In this document: positions 50,500 to 58,302 of the stretch, one piece after another
How the letters are laid out: every line of letters begins with the position of its first letter
Numbering within the stretch: position 1 is the stretch's first letter
Origin: Pseudoxanthomonas sp. Root630
GTDB taxonomy: Bacteria; Pseudomonadota; Gammaproteobacteria; Xanthomonadales; Xanthomonadaceae
DNA: 64,000 bases
NCBI RefSeq assembly: GCF_001427585.1
Contig: NZ_LMGY01000019.1
Span: 92,390-156,389, forward strand
Reading direction: 5' to 3'
Notes under the pieces: model-generated
What the model was told of the DNA's origin: nothing
Seen by the model: only the letters and a program-made list of their open reading frames with translations
Databases searched by the model: none
Position numbers and translations under genes: made by a program

Positions 50500-51861
50500 A
50501 TGACCGTCGAAACCATCAATCCCGCGACCGGACAGGTCGAGTATCGCCATGAGCTGATGACGGCCGGGCAGGTCGATGCCACGCTGGCTGCCGCGCAGCG
50601 GGCGTTTCCCGCCTGGGCGGCGCTGTCGTTGGCCGAGCGCGGCAAGGTGCTGCGCGCCATCGGCGCCGAGCTGCGCCGTCGCCGCGACGACATCCAGCGC
50701 ATCATGACCGCCGAGATGGGCAAGCTGCGCAAGGAGGCGTTGGCCGAAGTCGACAAGTGCGCCGGCGCCTGCGATTACTACGCCGACCACGCGGCCGACT
50801 ATCTGCTGGACCAGCCGGTGTCCACCGACGGCCAGCGCAGCTATGTGCGTTATGAGCCCATCGGCTGCGTGCTGGCGGTGATGCCGTGGAATTTCCCGAT
50901 CTGGCAGGTGTTCCGGTTCCTCGCGCCGGCGTTCATGGCGGGCAACGTCGCGGTGCTGAAGCATGCGAGCAACGTGCCCCGTTGCGCGGACGTCATCGCC
51001 GAAGCGCTGTCCGCGGCGGGATTGCCGGCGGGCGTGTTCGGCGTGCTGCATATCGATAACGACCAGGCCGCCGACGTGATCCGCGATGCGCGTGTCGCGG
51101 CGGTGACGTTGACCGGCAGCGAACGCGCCGGTCGCTCCGTCGCCGCCAACGCCGGCAGCCAGTTGAAGAAGAGCGTGATGGAACTCGGCGGCAGCGACGC
51201 GTTCATCGTGCTGGACGATGCCGACCTCGAGAAGACCGTTGCCGGCGCCGTGGCATCGCGCTTCGGCAATGCCGGGCAGACCTGCATCGCGGCGAAGCGC
51301 TTCATCGTGCAGGAAGGCATCGCCGATGAATTCGTGAAGCGCTTCGTCGAAGCGGCGGCGAAGCTGCAACTGGGCGACCCACAGGAGGACGCCACCACGC
51401 TTGCGCCGATGGCGCGGCAGGACCTGCGCGACGAACTGCACAAGCAGGTGCAGGCCAGCGTTGCCAAGGGCGCGAAGGTGCTGCTCGGTGGCGAGCCCGA
51501 TGCGTCGCACGCGGGTTATCCGGCGTCGATCCTCGATGCCGTCGTGCCCGGCATGCCGGCCTACGAGGAAGAGTTGTTCGGCCCGGTCGCAAGCATCCTG
51601 CGGGTGAAGGATGATGCCGAGGCCGTGCGGGTCGCGAACGACACCACCTTCGGCCTCGGCGGCAGCGTGTGGACGCGCAATGTGGATCGCGGCGACCGGA
51701 TCGCGCGGCAACTGCAGGTGGGCGCAGCCTTCGTCAACGCCATCGTCCGCAGCGACGTGCGACTGCCCTTCGGCGGCACCAAGCGCTCCGGTTTCGGTCG
51801 TGAGCTGGCCCAGCACGGCATCCACGAGTTCATGAACATCAAGTCGGTCTACGTGGCCTGA
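50500..51861 (+). CDS. Succinate-semialdehyde dehydrogenase (NAD-type, Sad/YneI-like)
   Basis: Oxidises succinate semialdehyde, from GABA transamination, to succinate for the TCA cycle. 453 residues, the short ALDH form without the N-terminal extension of GabD. E228 (V-M-E-L-G-G-S-D-A-F) and catalytic C262 (N-A-G-Q-T-C-I-A-A-K) are present, with N131 in M-P-W-N-F-P. It lies 76 bp after potI, completing the polyamine-to-succinate route. Confidence 0.92.
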   Translation: MTVETINPATGQVEYRHELMTAGQVDATLAAAQRAFPAWAALSLAERGKVLRAIGAELRRRRDDIQRIMTAEMGKLRKEALAEVDKCAGACDYYADHAADYLLDQPVSTDGQRSYVRYEPIGCVLAVMPWNFPIWQVFRFLAPAFMAGNVAVLKHASNVPRCADVIAEALSAAGLPAGVFGVLHIDNDQAADVIRDARVAAVTLTGSERAGRSVAANAGSQLKKSVMELGGSDAFIVLDDADLEKTVAGAVASRFGNAGQTCIAAKRFIVQEGIADEFVKRFVEAAAKLQLGDPQEDATTLAPMARQDLRDELHKQVQASVAKGAKVLLGGEPDASHAGYPASILDAVVPGMPAYEEELFGPVASILRVKDDAEAVRVANDTTFGLGGSVWTRNVDRGDRIARQLQVGAAFVNAIVRSDVRLPFGGTKRSGFGRELAQHGIHEFMNIKSVYVA

Positions 51862-51977
51862 GCCGGGTGGCCCCGTCGCCGGGCGACGATCCACCGGTGG
51901 AACGGATGGTTACGTCGGTCGCCGTTCCGAAGCGGTCGCGCCGGTGCCATCTTGTCGGGAATTGAACCGGAGGCACC

Positions 51978-52838
51978 ATGGCCACCCTGACCGATACCAC
52001 GCCCGCCCGCGTGATCCGCACGATCCGCGGCCGACCCACGTCCGATGGCGCAGGCGTCAAGTTGACGCGCGTGATCGGCGGCCCCGACATGCCGGATCTG
52101 GATCCGTTCCTGTTGCTGGACGAGTTCGGCACGGACAAGGCGGAGGATTATCTCGCCGGCTTCCCGGAGCATCCGCACCGTGGCTTCGAAACGGTCACCT
52201 ACATGCTCGACGGCCGCATGCGCCATCGCGACAACCATGGCAACGAAGGCCTGCTGACGCCGGGCGCGGTGCAATGGATGACGGCCGGGCGCGGCCTGGT
52301 GCATTCGGAGATGCCGGAACAGGAATCCGGCCGCATGCGCGGCTTCCAGCTATGGGTGAACCTGCCGGCGCGCGACAAGATGACGGCACCGAAATACCAG
52401 GAGTTCGCTCCGGATCGCATTCCGGTGGCGAAGCCGGCGGCCGGTGTGGAGGTGAAGGTGATCGCCGGCACCGTCGGCGACGTGCAGGGCCCGATTTCGC
52501 AGCCTGCCACCGATCCGGTGTACCTCGACATCGCGCTCGACGCGGGCAAGGCCTGGGAGTACGCATTGCCGGCGGGACACAACGCGTTCGCCTACGTGTT
52601 CGAAGGGGCGCTCACGGTGGGCGAGGGTGACGAAGCACGGCCGCTGGATACCCACGAGATGGGCGTGCTCGGCGGCGGCGAGGTGCTGCAGGTGCGTGCA
52701 GGGAGTCGTCCTGCGCGTTTGATCGTGGTGGCGGGCCGTCCGCTGCGCGAGCCGGTGATACGCCACGGCCCGTTCGTCATGAACACCCGGCAGGAACTGA
52801 TGCAGGCGTTCGTGGATTTCCAGGAAGGCCGCTTCTGA
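51978..52838 (+). CDS. Pirin family protein (first)
   Basis: 286 residues with a bicupin fold. Metal-binding motif H-P-H-R-G-F-E-T-V-T-Y in the N-terminal cupin with a distal H-S-E-M-P; the C-terminal cupin (about 170-260) contains Y-V-F-E-G-A-L-T-V-G. Some pirins have quercetin dioxygenase activity; others act as redox sensors. Which applies is unknown. ATG 51978 follows GGAGG. It has no obvious operon partner. A second pirin gene lies at 54454-55317. Confidence 0.92.
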   Translation: MATLTDTTPARVIRTIRGRPTSDGAGVKLTRVIGGPDMPDLDPFLLLDEFGTDKAEDYLAGFPEHPHRGFETVTYMLDGRMRHRDNHGNEGLLTPGAVQWMTAGRGLVHSEMPEQESGRMRGFQLWVNLPARDKMTAPKYQEFAPDRIPVAKPAAGVEVKVIAGTVGDVQGPISQPATDPVYLDIALDAGKAWEYALPAGHNAFAYVFEGALTVGEGDEARPLDTHEMGVLGGGEVLQVRAGSRPARLIVVAGRPLREPVIRHGPFVMNTRQELMQAFVDFQEGRF

Positions 52839-52878
52839 CCGTTGCGGAGGGGCGGGACGATGTCCCGCCTTGCGGCAC

Positions 52879-53340
52879 TCAGTTGCCGGCGGAAAGCTGC
52901 GCGCTGGTCGCCCGCACGTCGAGTTGCTGGGCCAGCGAGATCAGCGTGCCCAGTTCCTCGGGCGAGTCTGCACTGATCAACACCTGGGCATAGCGGTCGT
53001 TGTCGAACTCGACCACCGTGATCCGACGCGAGGCCATGGCGGGCGAGGTTTCCTGGCCAGCCAGGTCCAACCGGTACCAGTGGATCTCTTCGCCGGAGAA
53101 CGTGCTCTCCTCTTCGCGCAGCCGGCGCTCGAGGCGAATCTTCGGGTCGCGCGAGGTCAGCATCACGTTGAGCACCTGTCGCCCTTCGGCGGTGACGGCC
53201 TTGCAGGCGATGAAGCTGGTGTCCACGCGCTGCTCCCACTGAAGGCCGGCGTTGGCAGGCAGGGTGGGGCAGGACGACGCCTCCTGCGACCACGCGGTGG
53301 CGGACGCAAGGCAGAGGCAGGCAGCGATCATGGTCTTCAT
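52879..53340 (-). CDS. Secreted hypothetical protein
   Basis: 153 residues. Signal peptide (about 1-18, ending W-S-Q) followed by a small domain with two cysteines (S-S-C-P and I-A-C-K) that may pair. Strands such as V-L-N-V-M-L-T-S and A-Q-V-L-I-S-A-D are seen. No family is recognised. It lies on its own between pirin and aquaporin genes. The 243 bp upstream (53341-53583) hold no gene; they contain the hairpin at 53549-53573. Confidence 0.75.
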   Translation of the reverse strand: MKTMIAACLCLASATAWSQEASSCPTLPANAGLQWEQRVDTSFIACKAVTAEGRQVLNVMLTSRDPKIRLERRLREEESTFSGEEIHWYRLDLAGQETSPAMASRRITVVEFDNDRYAQVLISADSPEELGTLISLAQQLDVRATSAQLSAGN

Positions 53341-53548
53341 GGAAATCCCCTGGGTGGTGCCCGGGTCAGGGCGATGCCGCGTGGTCCGCGCACCGTGGCG
53401 GGCGCAGCCGGCCCCGTTCCATCCCTTGTATTCCCCGGTGCCGGTTGCCGTTTTCCCCCGGCAATGGCCCGACCATAGCCCATGCTGCGTCGCAAAACAA
53501 CGCGCTACGCGCGTGAACGGCGACCCCAGTCACACCCTCTGTCACGCG

Positions 53549-53573
53549 CGTGCCCGGGCCTTGGCCGGGCACG
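53549..53573 (-). terminator. Hairpin after aqpZ
   Basis: A 9-bp stem (53549-53557 with 53565-53573) and 7-nt loop, 10 bp beyond the aqpZ stop. There is no T tract on the minus strand, so termination would be Rho-assisted or weak. Confidence 0.4.
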
Positions 53574-53583
53574 GCGCATCGGC

Positions 53584-54306
53584 TCAGGCGCGGTCGCGCC
53601 CCAGCCAGCCGTACAGCATGCCGCCGATCAGGCCGCCCAGCACCGGCGCCAGCCAGAACAGCCAGAGCTGCCCGACCGCCGTCGGGCCGGCGAAGAGCGC
53701 GACCGCGGTGGAGCGGGCCGGGTTCACCGAGGTGTTCGTCACCGGGATGCTGATCAGGTGGATCAAGGTCAGTGCCAGGCCGATGGCGATCGGCGCGAAG
53801 CCCGCCGGCGCGCGCCCGTGGGTGGAGCCCATGATCACGATCAGGAAGAACGCGGTCAGGACGACTTCGGTGAGGAAGGCCGCCGCGATGCTGTAGCCGC
53901 CGGGCGACATGGCGCCGTAGCCATTGCTGGCGAAGGCGCCGGCGGCATTCGGATCGATCGCGAAGCCTGGCTGCCCCTGTGCGATCTGCAACAGGATGAA
54001 GCCGGCGGCCAGGCCGCCCACCACCTGCGCCACGATGTAGGGCAGCAGTTCGCGGGCCGGAAAACGCCCGCCCGCCCACAGCCCCACGCTGACCGCCGGA
54101 TTGAAGTGGCCGCCTGAGATATGGCCGAACGCGTAGGCGCCGGTCAGCACCGTCAGGCCGAAGGCCAGCGAGACGCCCAGCAGGCCGATGCCCAGCGGGT
54201 TGCCATCGCCACCGAAGTGGGCGGCCAGCACCGCGCTGCCGCAACCGCCCAGTACCAGCCAGAACGTCCCCAGGAATTCCGCCGCGAGTTTCTTTGCCAG
54301 ACTCAT
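53584..54306 (-). CDS. aqpZ: Aquaporin Z
   Basis: A water channel of the inner membrane, 240 residues with six helices and two half-helices. NPA boxes are H-F-N-P-A-V-S and N-T-S-V-N-P-A-R-S; the Arg after the second NPA is kept. The selectivity residues H and R (around [12 protein letters not shown] and N-P-A-R) favour water over glycerol. ATG 54306 matches the AqpZ N-terminus; 12 bp of extra frame precede it. Confidence 0.96.
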   Translation of the reverse strand: MSLAKKLAAEFLGTFWLVLGGCGSAVLAAHFGGDGNPLGIGLLGVSLAFGLTVLTGAYAFGHISGGHFNPAVSVGLWAGGRFPARELLPYIVAQVVGGLAAGFILLQIAQGQPGFAIDPNAAGAFASNGYGAMSPGGYSIAAAFLTEVVLTAFFLIVIMGSTHGRAPAGFAPIAIGLALTLIHLISIPVTNTSVNPARSTAVALFAGPTAVGQLWLFWLAPVLGGLIGGMLYGWLGRDRA

Positions 54307-54453
54307 GCCAGCCCCCAATGCGTGCGTGCCCCGTCACATGACGGTGCGCGCACGATAGCGGAACGGGGATGACGCAGGTGTTTGCTTTGCGTTAGCGGCG
54401 CGCCCTTCAAACGCGAGTGAAGTAGAACTCACGTTTCACTTGTTCTGCCAGGC

Positions 54454-55317
54454 TCAGCGCTCGGGCAGGGGAATGAACTCGGTCTCGCCCGGGACGTGGC
54501 CGAAGCGGCCGTCCAGCCAGTCCTGCTTGGCCTGGTCGATCCGCTCCTGCGAGCTGGAGACGAAGTTCCACCACATGTGACGCGGCGCATCGAGCGGCTC
54601 GCCGCCCATCAGCAGGCCCTTGATCGGCGTCTTGGCCCGCAGTACGGGGCGGCTGCCGCGGTCGAACACCACCAGGTGCTTCTCCGGGATGTCGGCACCG
54701 TCCACCTGCGCCTCGCCCTCGAGCACATAGAGCGCGCGCTCCACGTGGCCGGCGTCGATTTCCAGCTCCGCGTCGGGCTGCAGGTCGACCGCCACGTTGA
54801 AGGTGCCGCTGAAGACCTTCACCGGCGACTCCTCGCCGTAGGCGCGGCCGGCGATCACGCGCAGGCGAACGCCGGCGCGGTCGACGACCGGCAGGGTGGC
54901 GGCCGCATGGTGGTGGAACTCGGGCGCGACTTCCTCGTACGACTTCGGCAGCGCGACCCACGTCTGCATGCCATGCACGTCGTGGCGACCGGTGCGTACG
55001 TCGACCGGCGTGCGTTCGGAATGCGCGATGCCACGGCCCGCGGTCATCCAGTTGACGTCGGCGGGCGAGATCACCTGTTCCGAACCCAGCGTGTCCTTGT
55101 GGTTGATCGCGCCGGCCCAGAGGAAGGTGACGGTCGCCAGGCCGATGTGCGGATGCGGGCGCACGTCGATGCCGCGGCCCGGCTCGAACACCGCGGGCCC
55201 CATGTGGTCGACGAAGACGAAAGGACCCACGCTGCGGGCCTGCAGGCTGGGAACGGCACGGCGCACATTGAAGCCGCCGCCCAGGTCGTGCACGCGTGGC
55301 GCGATGATCGTGGTCAT
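54454..55317 (-). CDS. Pirin family protein (second)
   Basis: 287 residues with a bicupin fold. N-terminal metal site F-V-D-H-M-G and H-P-H-I-G-L-A-T-V-T-F with H-S-E-R-T-P; the C-terminal cupin A-L-Y-V-L-E-G-E-A-Q-V has the usual pirin ending (W-W-N-F-V-S-S-S). It is distinct from the pirin at 51978-52838 (different N-terminal loops), so not a recent duplicate. ATG 55317. Function is unknown beyond redox or dioxygenase family roles. Confidence 0.92.
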   Translation of the reverse strand: MTTIIAPRVHDLGGGFNVRRAVPSLQARSVGPFVFVDHMGPAVFEPGRGIDVRPHPHIGLATVTFLWAGAINHKDTLGSEQVISPADVNWMTAGRGIAHSERTPVDVRTGRHDVHGMQTWVALPKSYEEVAPEFHHHAAATLPVVDRAGVRLRVIAGRAYGEESPVKVFSGTFNVAVDLQPDAELEIDAGHVERALYVLEGEAQVDGADIPEKHLVVFDRGSRPVLRAKTPIKGLLMGGEPLDAPRHMWWNFVSSSQERIDQAKQDWLDGRFGHVPGETEFIPLPER

Positions 55318-55423
55318 GGCATGTCCTCGGTGGGAGGCGCGCAGCATCGCATGGGTGGGCGCCGACCCGGATGACGATACGGAAACGGTCCGTTGCGCGT
55401 ATCCCCCATCCGGGCAGGCAAGG

Positions 55424-55969
55424 TCAGTGGGCGGTCGCACCGTAGCGTTCGACCTCGAGCGTCGCGCGACCTGCCGTATCCACGCGGACGATGGACAGGC
55501 GGTCGTACTCGGTGTCGTCCATCGGTTGCACGGTACAGCCGCACAGCGCTGCGACCAGGTCGGGCACGGTGTTGCTGTGGCCGACGATGAGCACGGTGCC
55601 GCTGCGGTGCGCCTGCTTCCACTGCGCCGCGCTTTCCGCCGCCGGACCCCGTGCGAAGTACGCGGCGACCTGGAGGCCGTGGGCATCGGCGCTGGGGCGT
55701 GCCGTCTGCTGCGTGCGGCGGAACTCGGTGGCATAGGCCGCGACGAGTGGCGCGTCGCCCAGGCGCTGGGCCAGGGCATCGGCGCGCGCGCGACCTGCGG
55801 CGGACAGGTTCGGATCCTGCGGGTCGTCGGTGGCCTTCTCTGCGTGCCGCACGACGATGAACGTCAGCGGCGCCTCCGCGGCATCGCGTCGCGGCGAGGT
55901 GCTGCAGGCAACGGCCAGCAGCGCCATGGACAACAGGGCCAGGCATCGGAACAGGGGCAGGGGGCGCAT
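55424..55969 (-). CDS. Histidine phosphatase superfamily lipoprotein
   Basis: 181 residues. Lipoprotein signal with A-V-A-C (Cys22). Histidine phosphatase fold: catalytic R-H-A-E-K near residue 41, E-F-R-R-T-Q-Q-T and second His in I-V-G-H-S-N-T-V-P. The short form lacks the cap domain, like SixA-type members, but is exported. Target unknown. ATG 55969. It is divergent from the phospholipase D-family gene (116 bp between them). Confidence 0.9.
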   Translation of the reverse strand: MRPLPLFRCLALLSMALLAVACSTSPRRDAAEAPLTFIVVRHAEKATDDPQDPNLSAAGRARADALAQRLGDAPLVAAYATEFRRTQQTARPSADAHGLQVAAYFARGPAAESAAQWKQAHRSGTVLIVGHSNTVPDLVAALCGCTVQPMDDTEYDRLSIVRVDTAGRATLEVERYGATAH

Positions 55970-56085
55970 GGCGATCCTCGGCGGTGACAGGGGGCGAGCG
56001 TGCAACGGCGCCCCGGGGGCGTGCAAGCGCGGCCCTCACGGCGCAGGCACTACGATAGGCGCAGACGCACAAGGGAGGGGACACG

Positions 56086-57636
56086 ATGCGGAAGTGGTTG
56101 CGCCGGCTGGGCCTGGGAGTGCTGGTACTGATGGTGGCTTCGGCCCTGGCGCTGTACAGCTATGGCCGGTTCGCCGAAACCGCGCGCGGTGCACCCTCGC
56201 AGGCGTTGGCCACGGCGGCGGATGCCACCGCGCTGGACCGTGCGGTCGCGCCGATGCTGCGCGCGCATCCCCGCCAGAGCGGCATGGCGCTGTTGCCGGA
56301 CAATCTCGACGCCTTCACCGTCCGCGCCGCCACCGCGCGTGCGGCGGGCCGCAGCCTCGACCTGCAGTACTACATCTGGAACCACGACTTCACCGGCAAC
56401 CTGCTGGGCTATGAAGCACTGCGCGCCGCCGACCGCGGCGTGCGCGTTCGCCTGCTGCTGGACGACATGACCGCGCACGGCAAGGACTCGCACCTGGCCG
56501 CATTGGACGCGCATCCGAACATCGAGGTGCGGCTGTTCAATCCCTCGCGCAGCCGCGTCGGTGTGCTCGGCCGTGCGAGCGAGATGATGCTGCGCCCGGT
56601 CGCGATGAACCGCCGCATGCACAACAAGGCCTGGATCGCCGATGGGCGCGTCGCGGTGGTCGGCGGGCGAAACGTCGGCGACGAGTACTTCGATGCCGCC
56701 GCGCAGACCAACTTCCTCGACCTGGATGCGGTGCTGGTGGGCCCGGCGGTGCAGCAGACCTCGGCGATCTTCGACGATTTCTGGAACAGCGCTTCGGTCA
56801 TCCCGCTCGTCGCACTGTCGCAGGCCGAGGAGGGTGCGCTGGAACAACTGCGCGAACACGGCGACGCGGGCTACCGTTCGGCGCGCGCCGCCGATTACGT
56901 CGCCCGTCTGCGGAACAGCCCGGGATTACCTGCGCTGGTCGGCGGCAACGCGCTCTACTGGCTCGATGAAGTCGGCGTCTATTCGGATCCGGCGGTCAAG
57001 GGGCAGGGCGAAGGCCAGGCGCAGTGGTTGATCCACCGGCTGGGCAAGGCGATGGGCCTGGCGAAGCGCGAGCTTCGCGTGATCTCGCCGTACTTCGTGC
57101 CGGGCGACGAGGGCACGCGCTGGCTGGTCGGCAAGCGCGCGGAGGGGGTGGATGTCAGCGTGCTGACCAATTCGCTGGCGGCCAACGACGTGATGGCCGT
57201 GCATGGCGGGTACGCGCCGTACCGCGTGCCTTTGCTGGAAGGGGGCGTGACGCTGTACGAACTGATGCCGCACGGACAGCCGGACAGCAGCCTGTTCGGT
57301 TCCAGCGGTGCCAGCCTGCACACCAAGGCATTCGCGGTGGATGCGGAGCGCGGTTTCATCGGGTCGTTCAACCTCGATCCGCGTTCGGTCAACCTCAATA
57401 CCGAGATGGGCATCCTGTTCCGCGACCGTGCCGCCACGGCCGCGTTGCTGCGCAGCTACGAGGCGAAGATCGCACCGGACAAGAGCTATCGCGTGCGCCT
57501 GCAGGACGGTGCACTGCGCTGGGACGACGCATCGCGACAGCCGCCGCGCACCTGGGACCGCGACCCGGAGGCGAGCGTGTGGCGTCGCGGCGTGGCCCGC
57601 GCGGTGGGCTGGTTGCCGATCGAATCCCAGCTGTAG
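56086..57636 (+). CDS. Phospholipase D-family membrane protein (ClsC/YmdC-like)
   Basis: 516 residues. One N-terminal transmembrane helix (about 6-27), then two PLD domains with HKD motifs M-H-N-K-A-W-I-A-D-G and L-H-T-K-A-F-A-V-D (second with G-S-F-N-L-D-P-R-S). The arrangement resembles cardiolipin synthase C, which joins phosphatidylglycerol with phosphatidylethanolamine; it could also act on other phosphodiesters. ATG 56086 follows GGGAGGGG. Confidence 0.9.
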   Translation: MRKWLRRLGLGVLVLMVASALALYSYGRFAETARGAPSQALATAADATALDRAVAPMLRAHPRQSGMALLPDNLDAFTVRAATARAAGRSLDLQYYIWNHDFTGNLLGYEALRAADRGVRVRLLLDDMTAHGKDSHLAALDAHPNIEVRLFNPSRSRVGVLGRASEMMLRPVAMNRRMHNKAWIADGRVAVVGGRNVGDEYFDAAAQTNFLDLDAVLVGPAVQQTSAIFDDFWNSASVIPLVALSQAEEGALEQLREHGDAGYRSARAADYVARLRNSPGLPALVGGNALYWLDEVGVYSDPAVKGQGEGQAQWLIHRLGKAMGLAKRELRVISPYFVPGDEGTRWLVGKRAEGVDVSVLTNSLAANDVMAVHGGYAPYRVPLLEGGVTLYELMPHGQPDSSLFGSSGASLHTKAFAVDAERGFIGSFNLDPRSVNLNTEMGILFRDRAATAALLRSYEAKIAPDKSYRVRLQDGALRWDDASRQPPRTWDRDPEASVWRRGVARAVGWLPIESQL

Positions 57637-57638
57637 CG

Positions 57639-58244
57639 TCAGCCGTCGCGCAGCGCCGTGTCGCGCATCAGGCGCTCGAACACGCGGAACACCTCGGGGT
57701 CGATCTTCCCGTCCTGTTCCCCATGCAGGATGCGCATGGCCATGTCGTGGGGGCGGGCCTCGGCGTAGGTGCGCCGGGTAGTCATCGCGTCGTAGCTGTC
57801 GGCCACGCGCAGCAGGCGGGCGCCGAGCGGGATCGCATCGCCCGCCAGGCCGTCGGGGTAGCCGCTGCCGTCCATCGCTTCGTGGTGGTGGCGGATCAGC
57901 CTGGCCACCTCCACCGCGTGCTCGTGGCCGCTGGCCAGGAAGATGCGCTCGCCCAGCGCGCTGTGCGCGCGGATCGCCGGCCAGTCGTCATCGGGCACGG
58001 TGCCAGGGTGCAGCAGCACGCGGTCGGGCACGCCGATCTTGCCGACGTCGTGGAAGTGCGCTGCCAGTTCGAGTTGCTCCAGCTGCGCGGCGTCCAGGTC
58101 GAAACACTGGCCCAACGCCCGCGCGATCCGCCCGGTGCGGTCGCAGTGGCCGCGCGTATAGGCATCGCGCACCTCGATGGCCAGGGCCAGCGACTCCAGG
58201 GAACACGCGATCTCGGTGAAGTCGGGAGAAGGATCGAAGCTCAC
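57639..58244 (-). CDS. HD-GYP domain protein
   Basis: 201 residues consisting of a stand-alone HD-GYP domain, so probably a c-di-GMP phosphodiesterase. H-F-H-D-V-G-K-I-G (HD), H-H-E-A-M-D-G-S-G-Y-P-D-G (GYP) and R-L-L-R-V-A-D-S-Y-D-A-M-T-T-R-R-T-Y are present. N-terminal R-G-H-C-D-R-T-G-R precedes them. GTG 58244 is chosen as start; upstream in-frame codons are Arg/Trp-rich. No sensory domain is attached. mfd ends 58 bp upstream on the same strand. Confidence 0.92.
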   Translation of the reverse strand: MSFDPSPDFTEIACSLESLALAIEVRDAYTRGHCDRTGRIARALGQCFDLDAAQLEQLELAAHFHDVGKIGVPDRVLLHPGTVPDDDWPAIRAHSALGERIFLASGHEHAVEVARLIRHHHEAMDGSGYPDGLAGDAIPLGARLLRVADSYDAMTTRRTYAEARPHDMAMRILHGEQDGKIDPEVFRVFERLMRDTALRDG

Positions 58245-58302
58245 GGTGGCGGGACCTCGAAGCAGTTGACGTGCCGCATGGCGGGCGAGGCGAAGGACAT
58301 CA

